From the NCBI GenBank assembly GCA_017303805.1, contig JAFLBQ010000004.1, positions 248,001-312,000 on the forward strand: a stretch of 64,000 nt of DNA. Direction: 5' to 3'. Made by a program: the position numbers and the translations under genes. Position 1 is the first letter of the stretch, and every line of letters begins with the position of its first letter. This document shows, piece by piece, positions 24,457-32,826 of the stretch. This DNA comes from Cytophagales bacterium (GTDB lineage Bacteria > Bacteroidota > Bacteroidia > Cytophagales > Cyclobacteriaceae). A model generated the notes under the pieces. The model saw only the letters and a list, made by a program, of their open reading frames with translations, searched no databases and was not told the DNA's origin.

Positions 24457-26622
24457 TTAAACCTTAAAACCAACCGATACTACCACCGAGCGGCCATCGG
24501 AGGGCCAGATACCCGGCCCGGGATAGAAGGAAGGGCGCTTGGTAAAATACATTTGGTTGGTAAGGTTATTTACGTTTACACGGATTGTTAGCTGGCGAAT
24601 AAAAACCGTTGCATTAACATCCAGCAATCCATAGCCGGGCACGCGGCCAACAGCCGCATTGGCAGAAGGCGTAACGGTATTAAGTGCATCGGCATAGGTT
24701 TTACCTACATAGCTATACAGCAACGACATGCTACCACTTGCGCTCCGCACGGTTATTCCGTTGCGGGTAATCAAATCAGGAACGCTTTCAAGTTTGTTTC
24801 CGGAAATATCTACGTTGCCTTCGCCCAAACGAATTTGAGCATGTGTATAGCGGCCGTTAAATAGTGCCGTAGATGTAAAAACAGAAATAGCTACCCGGTG
24901 CCACACCGGTGCCAGATATTCGGTATAAATTTCAGCGCCTGTGTTGGCCGAGTTACCAATATTGGTTCGGTACAAGTAAAACTCATTTTGCGCATCGAGC
25001 ATGGCCTGCGCACCCAGCCGGTTGTTGTACTGCAAGTGAAACAGGCTTACATCCCAGCGCAAATAGTTTGTGTGGCCCCGATAGCCGGCCTCGAGGTTGT
25101 ACCCGTAGGCATCCTTCAGATTTTTATCTACCCGCTCATACCCGGTGGCCGGAATAATATCTTTAAAAATTACGGGGCGATAGGCTTGCGACCACCCGGC
25201 ATACAACGCTCCGTGGCGCACCTGATACTGAGTCGTTAACCCCAGCAACGGAAACTTATGTACGATGGTGTTGGCTACTTCATCATCGGGATAGTACGAG
25301 ATAAGGCCCGTCATGTAGGATTGGCCCGATTCAATGCGCACACCCGGTGTTACCGACCATTTATCTGTAACCTGAAAATTGTTTTCGGCAAACAACGCTA
25401 CGTTGGTAGATTTTAATTTCATGTTGCGGCCAAACACGGGTTCGGTTAACGAAAGATCAAAATCAGACCCTGCTGTTCCTTTACCTTGTTGCCTGCGGTG
25501 CAAATCGTTATTAACGTATTGAACTCCGGCTACCAATTTATTTTGTATGCCCAATGCGCGGTACGCGTGCAGCATGCGCAGCTCCGAAGTGTAGCTGTTG
25601 AAATTATCAATATCTACCTGGCGCAAAGCATACTGATTGGTAAGCGGATCGATGGCATCCTGTACATTTGCCGGCTTATCGAATACTACGCTATTCCGAT
25701 AACCCAACACAGCCGAGGTAAGCCAGCTTATTTTGGTTTGCTTGCCTAAGTCCCACTCCACAAGAAATGACGGCACATAGATTTCCGGATTAAAATAGTT
25801 GCGCGCGCGGGTGGACTGGCGAGGGTCTTGCTCAAATTGTGCATCGGTTAAAGGCCCCGGAATATGATATACATAGTTGGATCGGCTTAGCTCGGCCGTA
25901 AGTTTAACAGTCTGTAGTGGCTTGTAACTTATCTGTACCGATTGTGCATCGTATTGCGTTTCGCTGTTAGTACGAAATCCTTTCGAAACCCGTTTTGAAT
26001 AATAGGTAGCATATTGAAATTTACCCACGGTGCCGCTTGCCGCGATGTAGGAACTTACCAATCCATACGATCCTACTGAAGTGATGCTCTCCAATGCAAG
26101 TGCCCGCACGCTGTCGGGTGCTTTGGTTACATAATTTAACATACCCCCAAACTGCGCACCGTATTGTAACGATCCAGTGCCTCGCACCAGTTCAATCCGG
26201 TCAACCGCCTCCATGGGAATACTGTAGTGACTGGCCGGATAGCCGTAGATATCGGAGTTGGTAAGAGATCCGTTTCTTCGAATGTTATACTCCCAGCCGC
26301 GGTGCGGATCAAGCCCACGCGTGGAAATATTCATTTGATTTCCGCTCCCATCCATATCATAAACAAACACCCCGGGCACTTTGGCAAAAATCTGGCGCCC
26401 TGTTTTTTCTGCCAGGTTGGCGTTGATGCTTACTAAACTTATTACCTCACTCTTTTTACCAGCGTACAAATGGGTGCCTGACGTTTCGGGTAACCGGTTT
26501 ACATCAAATAGCCGGTTGCTCTTTATTTCTACTTCTTCAAGCCTGCGTAAGCGCAAGGTGTCCTGCGCTACACCCATGCTTGGTAGCAGTATTAAAACCG
26601 ATAGAGTGGTAAACTTAGTCAT
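24457..26622 (-). CDS. TonB-dependent outer-membrane receptor (FecA-like)
   Basis: 721 residues. The signal peptide is 'MTKFTTLSVLILLPSMGVAQ'. The plug domain follows ('RQIFAKVPGVFVYDMDGSGNQMNISTRGLDPHRGWEYNIRRNG' region, then 'VDRIELVRGTGSLQYGAQFGGMLNYVTK'), and a 22-strand-type barrel ends in Val-Gly-Phe-Lys-Val. The plug resembles siderophore/ferric-citrate (FecA-like) receptors more than SusC types, since there is no carboxypeptidase-D domain. ATG 26622 was chosen because it overlaps the PAP2 stop as ATGACTAA. Last gene of an operon with a PAP2 lipoprotein and a barrel protein; the ligand is not evident. Confidence 0.88.
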   Translation of the reverse strand: MTKFTTLSVLILLPSMGVAQDTLRLRRLEEVEIKSNRLFDVNRLPETSGTHLYAGKKSEVISLVSINANLAEKTGRQIFAKVPGVFVYDMDGSGNQMNISTRGLDPHRGWEYNIRRNGSLTNSDIYGYPASHYSIPMEAVDRIELVRGTGSLQYGAQFGGMLNYVTKAPDSVRALALESITSVGSYGLVSSYIAASGTVGKFQYATYYSKRVSKGFRTNSETQYDAQSVQISYKPLQTVKLTAELSRSNYVYHIPGPLTDAQFEQDPRQSTRARNYFNPEIYVPSFLVEWDLGKQTKISWLTSAVLGYRNSVVFDKPANVQDAIDPLTNQYALRQVDIDNFNSYTSELRMLHAYRALGIQNKLVAGVQYVNNDLHRRQQGKGTAGSDFDLSLTEPVFGRNMKLKSTNVALFAENNFQVTDKWSVTPGVRIESGQSYMTGLISYYPDDEVANTIVHKFPLLGLTTQYQVRHGALYAGWSQAYRPVIFKDIIPATGYERVDKNLKDAYGYNLEAGYRGHTNYLRWDVSLFHLQYNNRLGAQAMLDAQNEFYLYRTNIGNSANTGAEIYTEYLAPVWHRVAISVFTSTALFNGRYTHAQIRLGEGNVDISGNKLESVPDLITRNGITVRSASGSMSLLYSYVGKTYADALNTVTPSANAAVGRVPGYGLLDVNATVFIRQLTIRVNVNNLTNQMYFTKRPSFYPGPGIWPSDGRSVVVSVGFKV

Positions 26623-28156
26623 CCGCACCATCGGCTTGCGCACGCGCAATAGTAAAAGCAGCTACCGCTCTTCCTTGCGTTAAGCCCACTTCCGAATCAA
26701 ATCGGTAATGGATGCCGCCATAAATTCTTGACTCGGCTGCTTCTATAGCCCACTCGCGCACTGCGTTTGCCTCGGCAGGAAAAATATAAGCCAGCACTTC
26801 AGCGGCAGCGCCAGAGAATGTACTGTGGCCCGAAGTGTAAGCCGGAAAGTTAGGCGTACCCAAAATGGTTTTAAAACCGTTGATGGTTTGAATAGGGCGC
26901 GGATAGTGATAATAATATTTGGTATCCCAACAGGCAATACCGGCATCTTGCACGGCCATATTCAGGTAAGCAAAAGTGCGCGCTGCACGCAATGGATTCA
27001 TGTTGTATTTAATAATGTATTCTTTGGTGCGCCTGTTCCAATGGCCAGGAGGTGTGTAGGTGCCCAGCCCATCCGACCACCAGTTGGCAATTTTGCGTTG
27101 GCGATCGGTAAGATTTTTTGCTACGTCTTTCAACTCGTTGGCTGCCGTTTGAAATTCTGCCGAGCCGGGAGCAGGCGGAGGGCCGGGCCTCACCGTGGTA
27201 ATATCGGGTACATTCCAGGGAGTAACCTGACCAAAAGCTGGCGTTAGACCCACCGGGCGTTGGGGTGTTTCCTGATTATCCCAATGCCAACCAAAGCGAT
27301 CGATGGCCGCTTGCTTGATGGCATCTGATACCGGGCGTGGAGTTTGTGCTGCCCCCATTTTATCGGTTGGTGCCCGTGCAAGGGCTGCAGCTTTGGCGGC
27401 AGTTCCAATTGCTTTGCCCGCTTCAATGTCGCTGGCTGTGGCCGACCCCGACCATGTTAAACTATTCAAATGTTCTTCGGCTTTGGCGTTCAGGTAGTCA
27501 TGCTCCAACGGAAACATGGCCTTAAGAATATCGCGCGAAGCAATGGCAATTACCGCACCCTCGCTGGGATACGAAGGCAAATTATTTTTATGGTATGCAT
27601 ACGGAATGGTGGCATCGGTTTGGTAAATGGCCGGCCGGTTGTATTCAAACTTGTAGTGCCAGGCTGTAATCAAGCCATCGAACTGCGCCACACTTAAGTA
27701 AGCAAGCATGCGGCTGGTATAGGGCGGATGTGCAAACGGAAAGGGAGGCGGGCCTTGCGGATTGGCTGCACTTGGCAATGTATAAGTGCCATCCGGATTG
27801 GGTGGTGGTATAAGATTATACTTGGCTGCGAGCTCCAATGCAATTTCATTCCAACGAATTACGGGGTTGTTCGTCCAATAGGCCACAGCATCGGCTTGTT
27901 GGCCCGACAGGTTTTGTGCAGCCGATTTTAGTGCTGCCAACTCTGCCTGGTATTCGGAAGAAGTAACGTTCGAAGGCGCGGGCACTTCAATACTGGAAGG
28001 GCCAATCAAAATCGGTTGCCAATTCCCACCATCGGTATCTAAATCAGAAAACTGATAGGCATTGAATTTAAAATAAGTTGGTAGTTCGTTTTCGCAACTG
28101 ATTACCGATGCTGCTACCAGCACCAGACACAAACAAATTGTAGTTATCTTTTTCAT
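26615..28156 (-). CDS. PAP2/vanadium haloperoxidase-family lipoprotein
   Basis: 513 residues with a lipoprotein signal: 'MKKITTICLCLVLVAASVISC' with Cys21. The C-terminal third has the three PAP2/haloperoxidase phosphate- or vanadate-binding motifs: 'KYYYHYPRPIQ' (KxxxxxxRP), 'PAYTSGHSTFSG' (PSGH-like, here TSGH) and 'SRIYGGIHYRFDSEVG' (SRxxxxxHxxxD). An earlier copy-like region ('YKFEYNRPAI', 'YPSEGAVIA') suggests an internal duplication of the fold in which the first half is degenerate, as in bacterial vanadium haloperoxidase-like proteins. It probably acts as a periplasmic phosphatase or haloperoxidase. It is flanked by outer-membrane genes in one operon. Confidence 0.87.
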   Translation of the reverse strand: MKKITTICLCLVLVAASVISCENELPTYFKFNAYQFSDLDTDGGNWQPILIGPSSIEVPAPSNVTSSEYQAELAALKSAAQNLSGQQADAVAYWTNNPVIRWNEIALELAAKYNLIPPPNPDGTYTLPSAANPQGPPPFPFAHPPYTSRMLAYLSVAQFDGLITAWHYKFEYNRPAIYQTDATIPYAYHKNNLPSYPSEGAVIAIASRDILKAMFPLEHDYLNAKAEEHLNSLTWSGSATASDIEAGKAIGTAAKAAALARAPTDKMGAAQTPRPVSDAIKQAAIDRFGWHWDNQETPQRPVGLTPAFGQVTPWNVPDITTVRPGPPPAPGSAEFQTAANELKDVAKNLTDRQRKIANWWSDGLGTYTPPGHWNRRTKEYIIKYNMNPLRAARTFAYLNMAVQDAGIACWDTKYYYHYPRPIQTINGFKTILGTPNFPAYTSGHSTFSGAAAEVLAYIFPAEANAVREWAIEAAESRIYGGIHYRFDSEVGLTQGRAVAAFTIARAQADGADD

Positions 28157-28174
28157 GTTAGTTACGCTTAAAAA

Positions 28175-29089
28175 TCAAAAGGTAAATTGATAAGTAATGC
28201 CGCCACCGATGTTGGTAGCCTTGCCCATGTTGCGGCCATCCAGCACCTGGCTGTAGTTGGCCATTACACTAAATCCTTTCAAAGGCTCAATAGCTTTTAG
28301 GTAGTATTGGGCGAAGAACCCAGCCTGGGTAACTTCCATCTTGTTGGTAGGCTGGGGCATGTTCCACCTTCTTATGTCGTCTCCTGCTATGCAATTAAGT
28401 ACAGTGTAAAAAGCCTCTAACCGCAGATTGTGTTTCAACGCCCAGCCTCCTAAAATTGCCTGGTAGTTTACCGCGTTAGGCACATCCATAAAGGTGGTAT
28501 AATAGCTGCCGTTATTGTAATAATACGGGCGTTCTGCTTCGGTTTGCCCACGCCACAGGTACGCGGCTGAAGCACGCACATAAATCATTTTGTTAAATTC
28601 ATATTGCCCGATAAGCCTGCCTGTTAACTCCTGCGTGCCGAGGCCTAAACTATACGGCTGGTAGTCGGACAGGTAGTTGGACATAGGGGTACCGAACTGC
28701 GCCACTGCATGTACCGATACCCGGTGCTTGCCAAAATCTTTTTTAAGGGCTTCGTATTTAACACCAATGTTTAAATCCTGAAACCCTTGTACACCCGCCA
28801 ACTGGCCACCACTTGATTGGGTTTTCATATACGGAGTAGCCGCCAGTACATTGATTTTATCCGTTATTCCATACACTACCATGGGCATATAGGTGTTGCG
28901 GGTAAACGTGCCAATGTTTGCATTTTCTATCAGGGTGGTTCCTTCCCAGTAGTGATCCCACTGGCCCTGGTTGTACATAAATGCAAAACAGATTTCTTTC
29001 TTTTTCATCATAATGGCATCCGAAAATGTTTGGGCCCGCAAAGAGCCCATGCACAGGATGCCCGCGCTTAGCAGTAAAAGTTTTTTCAT
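28175..29089 (-). CDS. Outer-membrane beta-barrel protein (MetA-type transporter family)
   Basis: 304 residues. The signal peptide is 'MKKLLLLSAGILCMGSLRAQ'. The rest alternates aromatic and small residues in about 12-14 predicted strands and ends with Phe ('GGGITYQFTF'), the usual last-strand signal for the BAM machinery. 'YGITDKINVLAATPYMKTQSSGG' and 'FQDLNIGVKYEAL' resemble the phenol-degradation MetA-like outer-membrane family (PF13557). First gene of the operon with the PAP2 lipoprotein (18-bp gap) and the TonB receptor, so it probably helps move or sense the same unknown compound. Confidence 0.75.
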   Translation of the reverse strand: MKKLLLLSAGILCMGSLRAQTFSDAIMMKKKEICFAFMYNQGQWDHYWEGTTLIENANIGTFTRNTYMPMVVYGITDKINVLAATPYMKTQSSGGQLAGVQGFQDLNIGVKYEALKKDFGKHRVSVHAVAQFGTPMSNYLSDYQPYSLGLGTQELTGRLIGQYEFNKMIYVRASAAYLWRGQTEAERPYYYNNGSYYTTFMDVPNAVNYQAILGGWALKHNLRLEAFYTVLNCIAGDDIRRWNMPQPTNKMEVTQAGFFAQYYLKAIEPLKGFSVMANYSQVLDGRNMGKATNIGGGITYQFTF

Positions 29090-29225
29090 GGAGTTTGTGA
29101 GTAGCGTTAAAATAGCCGATATAAAAAACCATGCGCAGGCATGCCTGGATGCCGGTGCCGGATAGCTGCACGCAATCAGTTCAATCTGATTTACACCAGT
29201 ATTTTTCTGTTGAGCGCAGGTTAAC

Positions 29226-29765
29226 TTAAACCTGTGGTGGTGGGTTGCTTAAAGTAAGGCCGATGGATTGATACATCGGTACGCGAACACTTTGTGGTAA
29301 TTCGCTATTCCAGCCTGTTGTGTTGGACTGTAATTGAGTAGTAGTTGCAATAAAATCTTTTATAAAGTTTTGCAGCAATTGAGTCTGGCTTTTTTCGGTT
29401 GCAGGTTTATCGGTAAACGAAGCCACGTAATCTGTTAATACCTGTTTTAATCCCTTAGAAGCGTTGTCCTTTACACACACGATAAACAAAGTATCTTGCT
29501 GCAGTTTCTGTTTTACCATGCGAAAGATTTCGCCCTGGTGTTCAAACTCGCCATCCACACGGGTATATTCTCTTGAGTCGGATGCATACGGCACGGTAAT
29601 AGGCACCTTGATGGTAATTTCGTGCTGCCGCGAATAATCATCGTTATCAAAGCGGGCGATAAGCGACTTGGTGTTTTTTGCCTGCAAACCCACCAATACC
29701 CCATAATATCCCAGCACATTGAGCAGGAATAAACAAAGCATGAGTAGGGCGAACAGCTTTTTCAC
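29226..29765 (-). CDS. Membrane-anchored or exported protein, unknown
   Basis: 179 residues from GTG 29765. The first 25 residues ('MKKLFALLMLCLFLLNVLGYYGVLVGLQ') are a signal anchor or uncleaved signal. The rest is a soluble mixed alpha/beta domain with 'KVPITVPYASDSREYTRVDGEFEHQGEIFRMVKQKL' and no Cys in a lipobox. It was not recognised. A strong promoter matching TTTG-N19-TACTTTTC (29770-29800) ends just upstream of the GTG, so it is expressed on its own. The neighbouring sigma-factor gene is on the same strand but beyond this promoter. Confidence 0.7.
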   Translation of the reverse strand: MKKLFALLMLCLFLLNVLGYYGVLVGLQAKNTKSLIARFDNDDYSRQHEITIKVPITVPYASDSREYTRVDGEFEHQGEIFRMVKQKLQQDTLFIVCVKDNASKGLKQVLTDYVASFTDKPATEKSQTQLLQNFIKDFIATTTQLQSNTTGWNSELPQSVRVPMYQSIGLTLSNPPPQV

Positions 29766-29769
29766 AACT

Positions 29770-29800
29770 GAAAAGTAGAAAATAGTTTTAAACCTGCAAA
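29770..29800 (-). promoter_or_regulatory. Near-perfect promoter of the 179-residue protein gene
   Basis: The minus strand reads TTTG (29800-29797), a spacer of exactly 19 bp, then TACTTTTC (29777-29770). Only the last base differs from the Bacteroidota consensus TTTG-N19-TAnnTTTG. The transcript would start within a few bases of the GTG start, giving a very short or no leader. Confidence 0.8.
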
Positions 29801-29844
29801 CAACTGCAAAGAATTAAACTTTGCACAACAGGCGTTAGGCGGTT

Positions 29845-30459
29845 TTAGATGTGCTCTTTTTTATTTTTTACCAAGTCGTACATAAGCTCCCGCGCCCGAT
29901 GCAGTTGAGCTTTTACTGTTCCTAGCGGGGCTTCCAGTTCGGCTGCAATCTCTTCGTAGCTTAGTTCGTGAAAGTAGCGCAGGCGAACCAGCTTTTGATA
30001 TTTGGAAGGCAGCATATTTACAAAAACCTGAATCAACTCCTCTTTCTGGGCTTTAATGGTTTCGTCTTGCGGATTCAGATTACCATCGTCTTCTACGTCA
30101 ATACTAACAGCCTGTCCGTCATCATCGGTAAACGTGTTTTGGATACTGAGCGTGTTAAGCTTTTTCTTGCGAATAAAATCGATGGTGTTGTTGGTGGCAA
30201 TACGAAACAACCAGGTGCTAAAAGTAAAATCTTTTTTAAAACGGGCCAGGCTGCGAAAGGCTTTCGAAAACGACTCCATGGTTAGGTCTTCGGCATCGTC
30301 TATGTTGCGCACCATTTTTAAAATCATGTGATAAACCGGGCGTTTGTAGCGTTGCAACAACTTCGCATAGGCCTTGTCATCGCCACCCACGGCCATGTCA
30401 ATCAACTTAAAGTCTTCCAGTGCTTTTGACGAAAACCGGCTTTCTTCTAATTCTTCCAT
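29845..30459 (-). CDS. ECF-type RNA polymerase sigma factor
   Basis: 204 residues. Sigma region 2 ('YKRPVYHMILKMVRNIDDAEDLTMESFSKAFRSLARFKKDFTFSTWLFRIATNNTIDFIRKKK') and region 4 ('LRYFHELSYEEIAAELEAPLGTVKAQLHRARELM') are complete; region 3 is absent, as in extracytoplasmic-function sigma factors. ATG 30459 was chosen because a longer frame (30543) would intrude deep into the upstream gene; with 30459 the two genes overlap by 13 bp. No anti-sigma factor is next to it. The 29226-29765 membrane protein downstream is a possible but unproven partner. Regulon unknown. Confidence 0.93.
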   Translation of the reverse strand: MEELEESRFSSKALEDFKLIDMAVGGDDKAYAKLLQRYKRPVYHMILKMVRNIDDAEDLTMESFSKAFRSLARFKKDFTFSTWLFRIATNNTIDFIRKKKLNTLSIQNTFTDDDGQAVSIDVEDDGNLNPQDETIKAQKEELIQVFVNMLPSKYQKLVRLRYFHELSYEEIAAELEAPLGTVKAQLHRARELMYDLVKNKKEHI

Positions 30460-31547
30460 TGTAAATGTTTGGCTACCAACGCCCGCAGGCCGGTTACAAG
30501 ATAGTAAAACACAAAAATAATATCTAAAACCGGTACTTTCCACAGCTCAACGCGGGTATGTGCCTTGCGTCCGGCTACGTACACCAGGGCAAGCAATAAA
30601 ACGGTGCGTACCAAAAATACTACGGGCACTAAATAAGGTGTGGGTTCATACCACCAGGCAGGTACCAAGAGCAACCAACTGCTCAGCCAGCTTAGCATAA
30701 ACATGCCAATCATAATTTTATCTGTCCACCGGTAATACTTGCCAGCCGAAAGATGCCGGAGTTTTTGATGAAGGAAACCGGAAAGCGTGGTTGCCGGCTG
30801 CGAGTAAACCAACGAATCGGGATGCAGCGTTGCCCGCGTATTTTTACGGGTTGCGTGCGCATTTACAAATAAATCGTCATCGCCACCCAGCAAATGCTGA
30901 TGTTGCACAAACCCTTTGCCGGCCAGAAACATGGATTTTTTATAGGACAGATTACGACCTACGCCCATGTAAGGATTTCCCAGCCACGCAAAGCCCAGGT
31001 ATTGAATTGCCGTAAGCAACGTTTCGAACCGGATAAAAGCATTTAACCAGCCTTTGGTTTTTAGGTATGGCGAAAACCCAAGTACCAAATCAGTAGCAGG
31101 AAGGTAGTGAGCCGACATGGTAGCCGCCCAGTTCGCATTTACCGGCCGGCAGTCTGCATCGGTTAACAACACATGCTCGTACCGCGCTGCTTTAATTCCA
31201 AGCGTTAAAGCAAATTTCTTACCGCTGATGTGATCGGGCTTATGTTGCACACGCACCATGCGCAGGTTGCTATGTTGTTGAACCGCCTCGTACAAAAAAT
31301 CATAGGTAGTATCGTTCGATCTGTCTTCCACAATAATTACCTCAAACTGTGGATGATTTTGTGAGACCAGCAATGGAATTAATGCCCGCAGGTTTTCTTC
31401 TTCATCGTGGGCACACACGATGATAGAAACCGGAACCGGTTCGCCTGTTTTGTTATTGCGTTGCTTGGCAAACACAAGTAATAACGCCACCAAATACACC
31501 ACCTGAATGCCTGCCAGCGATAGAAATAAAATGGTAAGTAAGTTCAA
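30447..31547 (-). CDS. GT2 glycosyltransferase, membrane-bound
   Basis: 366 residues. An N-terminal TM ('LNLLTILFLSLAGIQVVYLVALLLVF') leads to a GT-A domain: 'VSIIVCAHDEEENLRALIPLL', 'VIIVEDRSNDTTYD' and 'VLLTDADCRPVNANW', with 'GGDDDLFVNAHA' and a QxxRW-like 'KLRHLSAGKYYRW' further on. Three C-terminal TM helices follow. This layout fits processive or lipid-linked GT2 enzymes that build envelope polysaccharide or glycolipid. A TTG start at 31547 was chosen: no ATG is available before the TM, and longer frames run past the promoter box at 31576-31583 and into the divergent tgt start. It overlaps the sigma-factor gene by 13 bp. Confidence 0.82.
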   Translation of the reverse strand: MNLLTILFLSLAGIQVVYLVALLLVFAKQRNNKTGEPVPVSIIVCAHDEEENLRALIPLLVSQNHPQFEVIIVEDRSNDTTYDFLYEAVQQHSNLRMVRVQHKPDHISGKKFALTLGIKAARYEHVLLTDADCRPVNANWAATMSAHYLPATDLVLGFSPYLKTKGWLNAFIRFETLLTAIQYLGFAWLGNPYMGVGRNLSYKKSMFLAGKGFVQHQHLLGGDDDLFVNAHATRKNTRATLHPDSLVYSQPATTLSGFLHQKLRHLSAGKYYRWTDKIMIGMFMLSWLSSWLLLVPAWWYEPTPYLVPVVFLVRTVLLLALVYVAGRKAHTRVELWKVPVLDIIFVFYYLVTGLRALVAKHLQWKN

Positions 31548-31575
31548 CTTCGCAATCTCTTTTTTTTGAATGCGA

Positions 31576-31583
31576 CAAAGATA
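31576..31583 (-). promoter_or_regulatory. -7 promoter box of the GT2/sigma operon
   Basis: The minus strand reads TATCTTTG, a full match to TAnnTTTG. No clear -33 TTG lies at 17-20 bp. The position, 28 bp before the TTG start at 31547 and clear of tgt, supports the shorter start of the GT2 gene. Confidence 0.5.
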
Positions 31584-31692
31584 AAGGCTTGCATCAAACC
31601 ATCGCTTTCTTTTTTGGCAAGCCGTTGAGATCAGGGTCGGGAGTTGATCCGGTTTGGAAGCCCCCTTTACCCACCTTAACTTGCGCCCGTTT

Positions 31693-32823
31693 ATGAAATT
31701 TACTCTTTCGGCAACCGACCCGCATACCAAAGCACGAGCAGGCGTAGTGGTAACAGATCATGGCGAAATCCCTACTCCTGTTTTTATGCCTGTGGGCACG
31801 GCCGGTTCGGTAAAGGCCGTACACCAACGCGAACTGGAAACCGACATTCTCGCTAAGATTATTTTAGGCAATACCTACCATTTGTACTTGCGGCCGGGGT
31901 TAGCGTTGTTGGAACAAGCCGGGGGCCTGCATAAGTTGATTGGCTGGCAACTACCCATATTAACCGATAGCGGTGGCTACCAGGTGTATTCGTTGGGCGC
32001 TAATCGCAAAATCACAGAAGAAGGCGTAATTTTTAAATCGCACATTGATGGTTCGCGGCACGTATTTACGCCCGAAGGCGTAATGGATATTCAGCGCACT
32101 ATTGGTGCGGATATTATTATGGCGTTCGATGAATGTACACCCTACCCCTGCGAGCGTACTTATGCAAAAAAGTCGATGGACTTAACGCACCGGTGGCTGC
32201 AGCGGTGTGTAACACGCATGGATGCAACTACCGGAAAATATGGCTACAGCCAGGCTTTGTTTCCAATTGTACAGGGCAGCGTGTACAAAGACCTGCGCAT
32301 ACAATCAGCCGAATTTATTACCAACCAAAACCAGCCCGGCAACGCAATAGGCGGCCTATCGGTAGGCGAGCCTCATGAACTGATGTATGAAATGACCGAA
32401 GTGGTTTGCACGATTTTACCTGCCACCAAACCCCGCTACCTGATGGGCGTAGGCACACCCGAAAATATTCTGGAGTGCATTGCGTTGGGCATTGACATGT
32501 TTGATTGTGTAATGCCTACCCGCAATGCGCGCAATGGCATGTTGTTTACTTCACAAGGCATTATTAACATCCGCAACGAAAAGTGGAAAGATGACCTCTC
32601 ACCCATCGACCCGGAAATGAGTAACTACGCCAGCACGCATTATTCAAAGGCGTACCTGCGGCATCTTATTATTTCAAAAGAAATCTTAGGCGCGCAAATT
32701 GCTTCTATCCACAACCTTGCCTTTTACCTGTGGCTGGTAACGGAGGCACGAAAACAAATTATAGCCGGCACTTTTAGCACCTGGAAAAACAAAATGGTAA
32801 AACTTGTTTCGCAGCGCGTATAA
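31693..32823 (+). CDS. tgt: Queuine tRNA-ribosyltransferase lacking zinc cysteines
   Basis: 376 residues. TIM-barrel Tgt swaps guanine 34 for preQ1 in tRNAs with GUN anticodons. Substrate-site motifs are intact: 'TDSGGYQVYS' with D92, 'GGLSVGE', and 'DMFDCVMPTRNARNG' with the nucleophile Asp271. In most bacteria a zinc site CxCxxC...H follows before 'YLHHL'; here residues 306-317 read D-P-E-M-S-N-Y-A-S-T-H-Y, so all three Cys are replaced. The rest of that segment (YSKAYLRHL, IHNLAFYLWL) aligns well. This seems to be a lineage feature of Bacteroidota and the enzyme is probably active. ATG 31693 aligns with the family start. An LptF/G permease starts 3 bp downstream. Confidence 0.93.
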   Translation: MKFTLSATDPHTKARAGVVVTDHGEIPTPVFMPVGTAGSVKAVHQRELETDILAKIILGNTYHLYLRPGLALLEQAGGLHKLIGWQLPILTDSGGYQVYSLGANRKITEEGVIFKSHIDGSRHVFTPEGVMDIQRTIGADIIMAFDECTPYPCERTYAKKSMDLTHRWLQRCVTRMDATTGKYGYSQALFPIVQGSVYKDLRIQSAEFITNQNQPGNAIGGLSVGEPHELMYEMTEVVCTILPATKPRYLMGVGTPENILECIALGIDMFDCVMPTRNARNGMLFTSQGIINIRNEKWKDDLSPIDPEMSNYASTHYSKAYLRHLIISKEILGAQIASIHNLAFYLWLVTEARKQIIAGTFSTWKNKMVKLVSQRV

Positions 32824-32826
32824 CCT

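Noticed and set aside
29090-29225. Riboswitch upstream of the barrel/PAP2/TonB operon
   Set aside because: A small hairpin (AATCAG/CTGATT) and an AGGCATGCCT palindrome are present, but no cobalamin, TPP or other aptamer core was found.
31548-31730. Longer N-terminus for the GT2 glycosyltransferase
   Set aside because: It would overlap the divergent tgt start and run through the -7 box at 31576-31583; the added residues do not fit the family.
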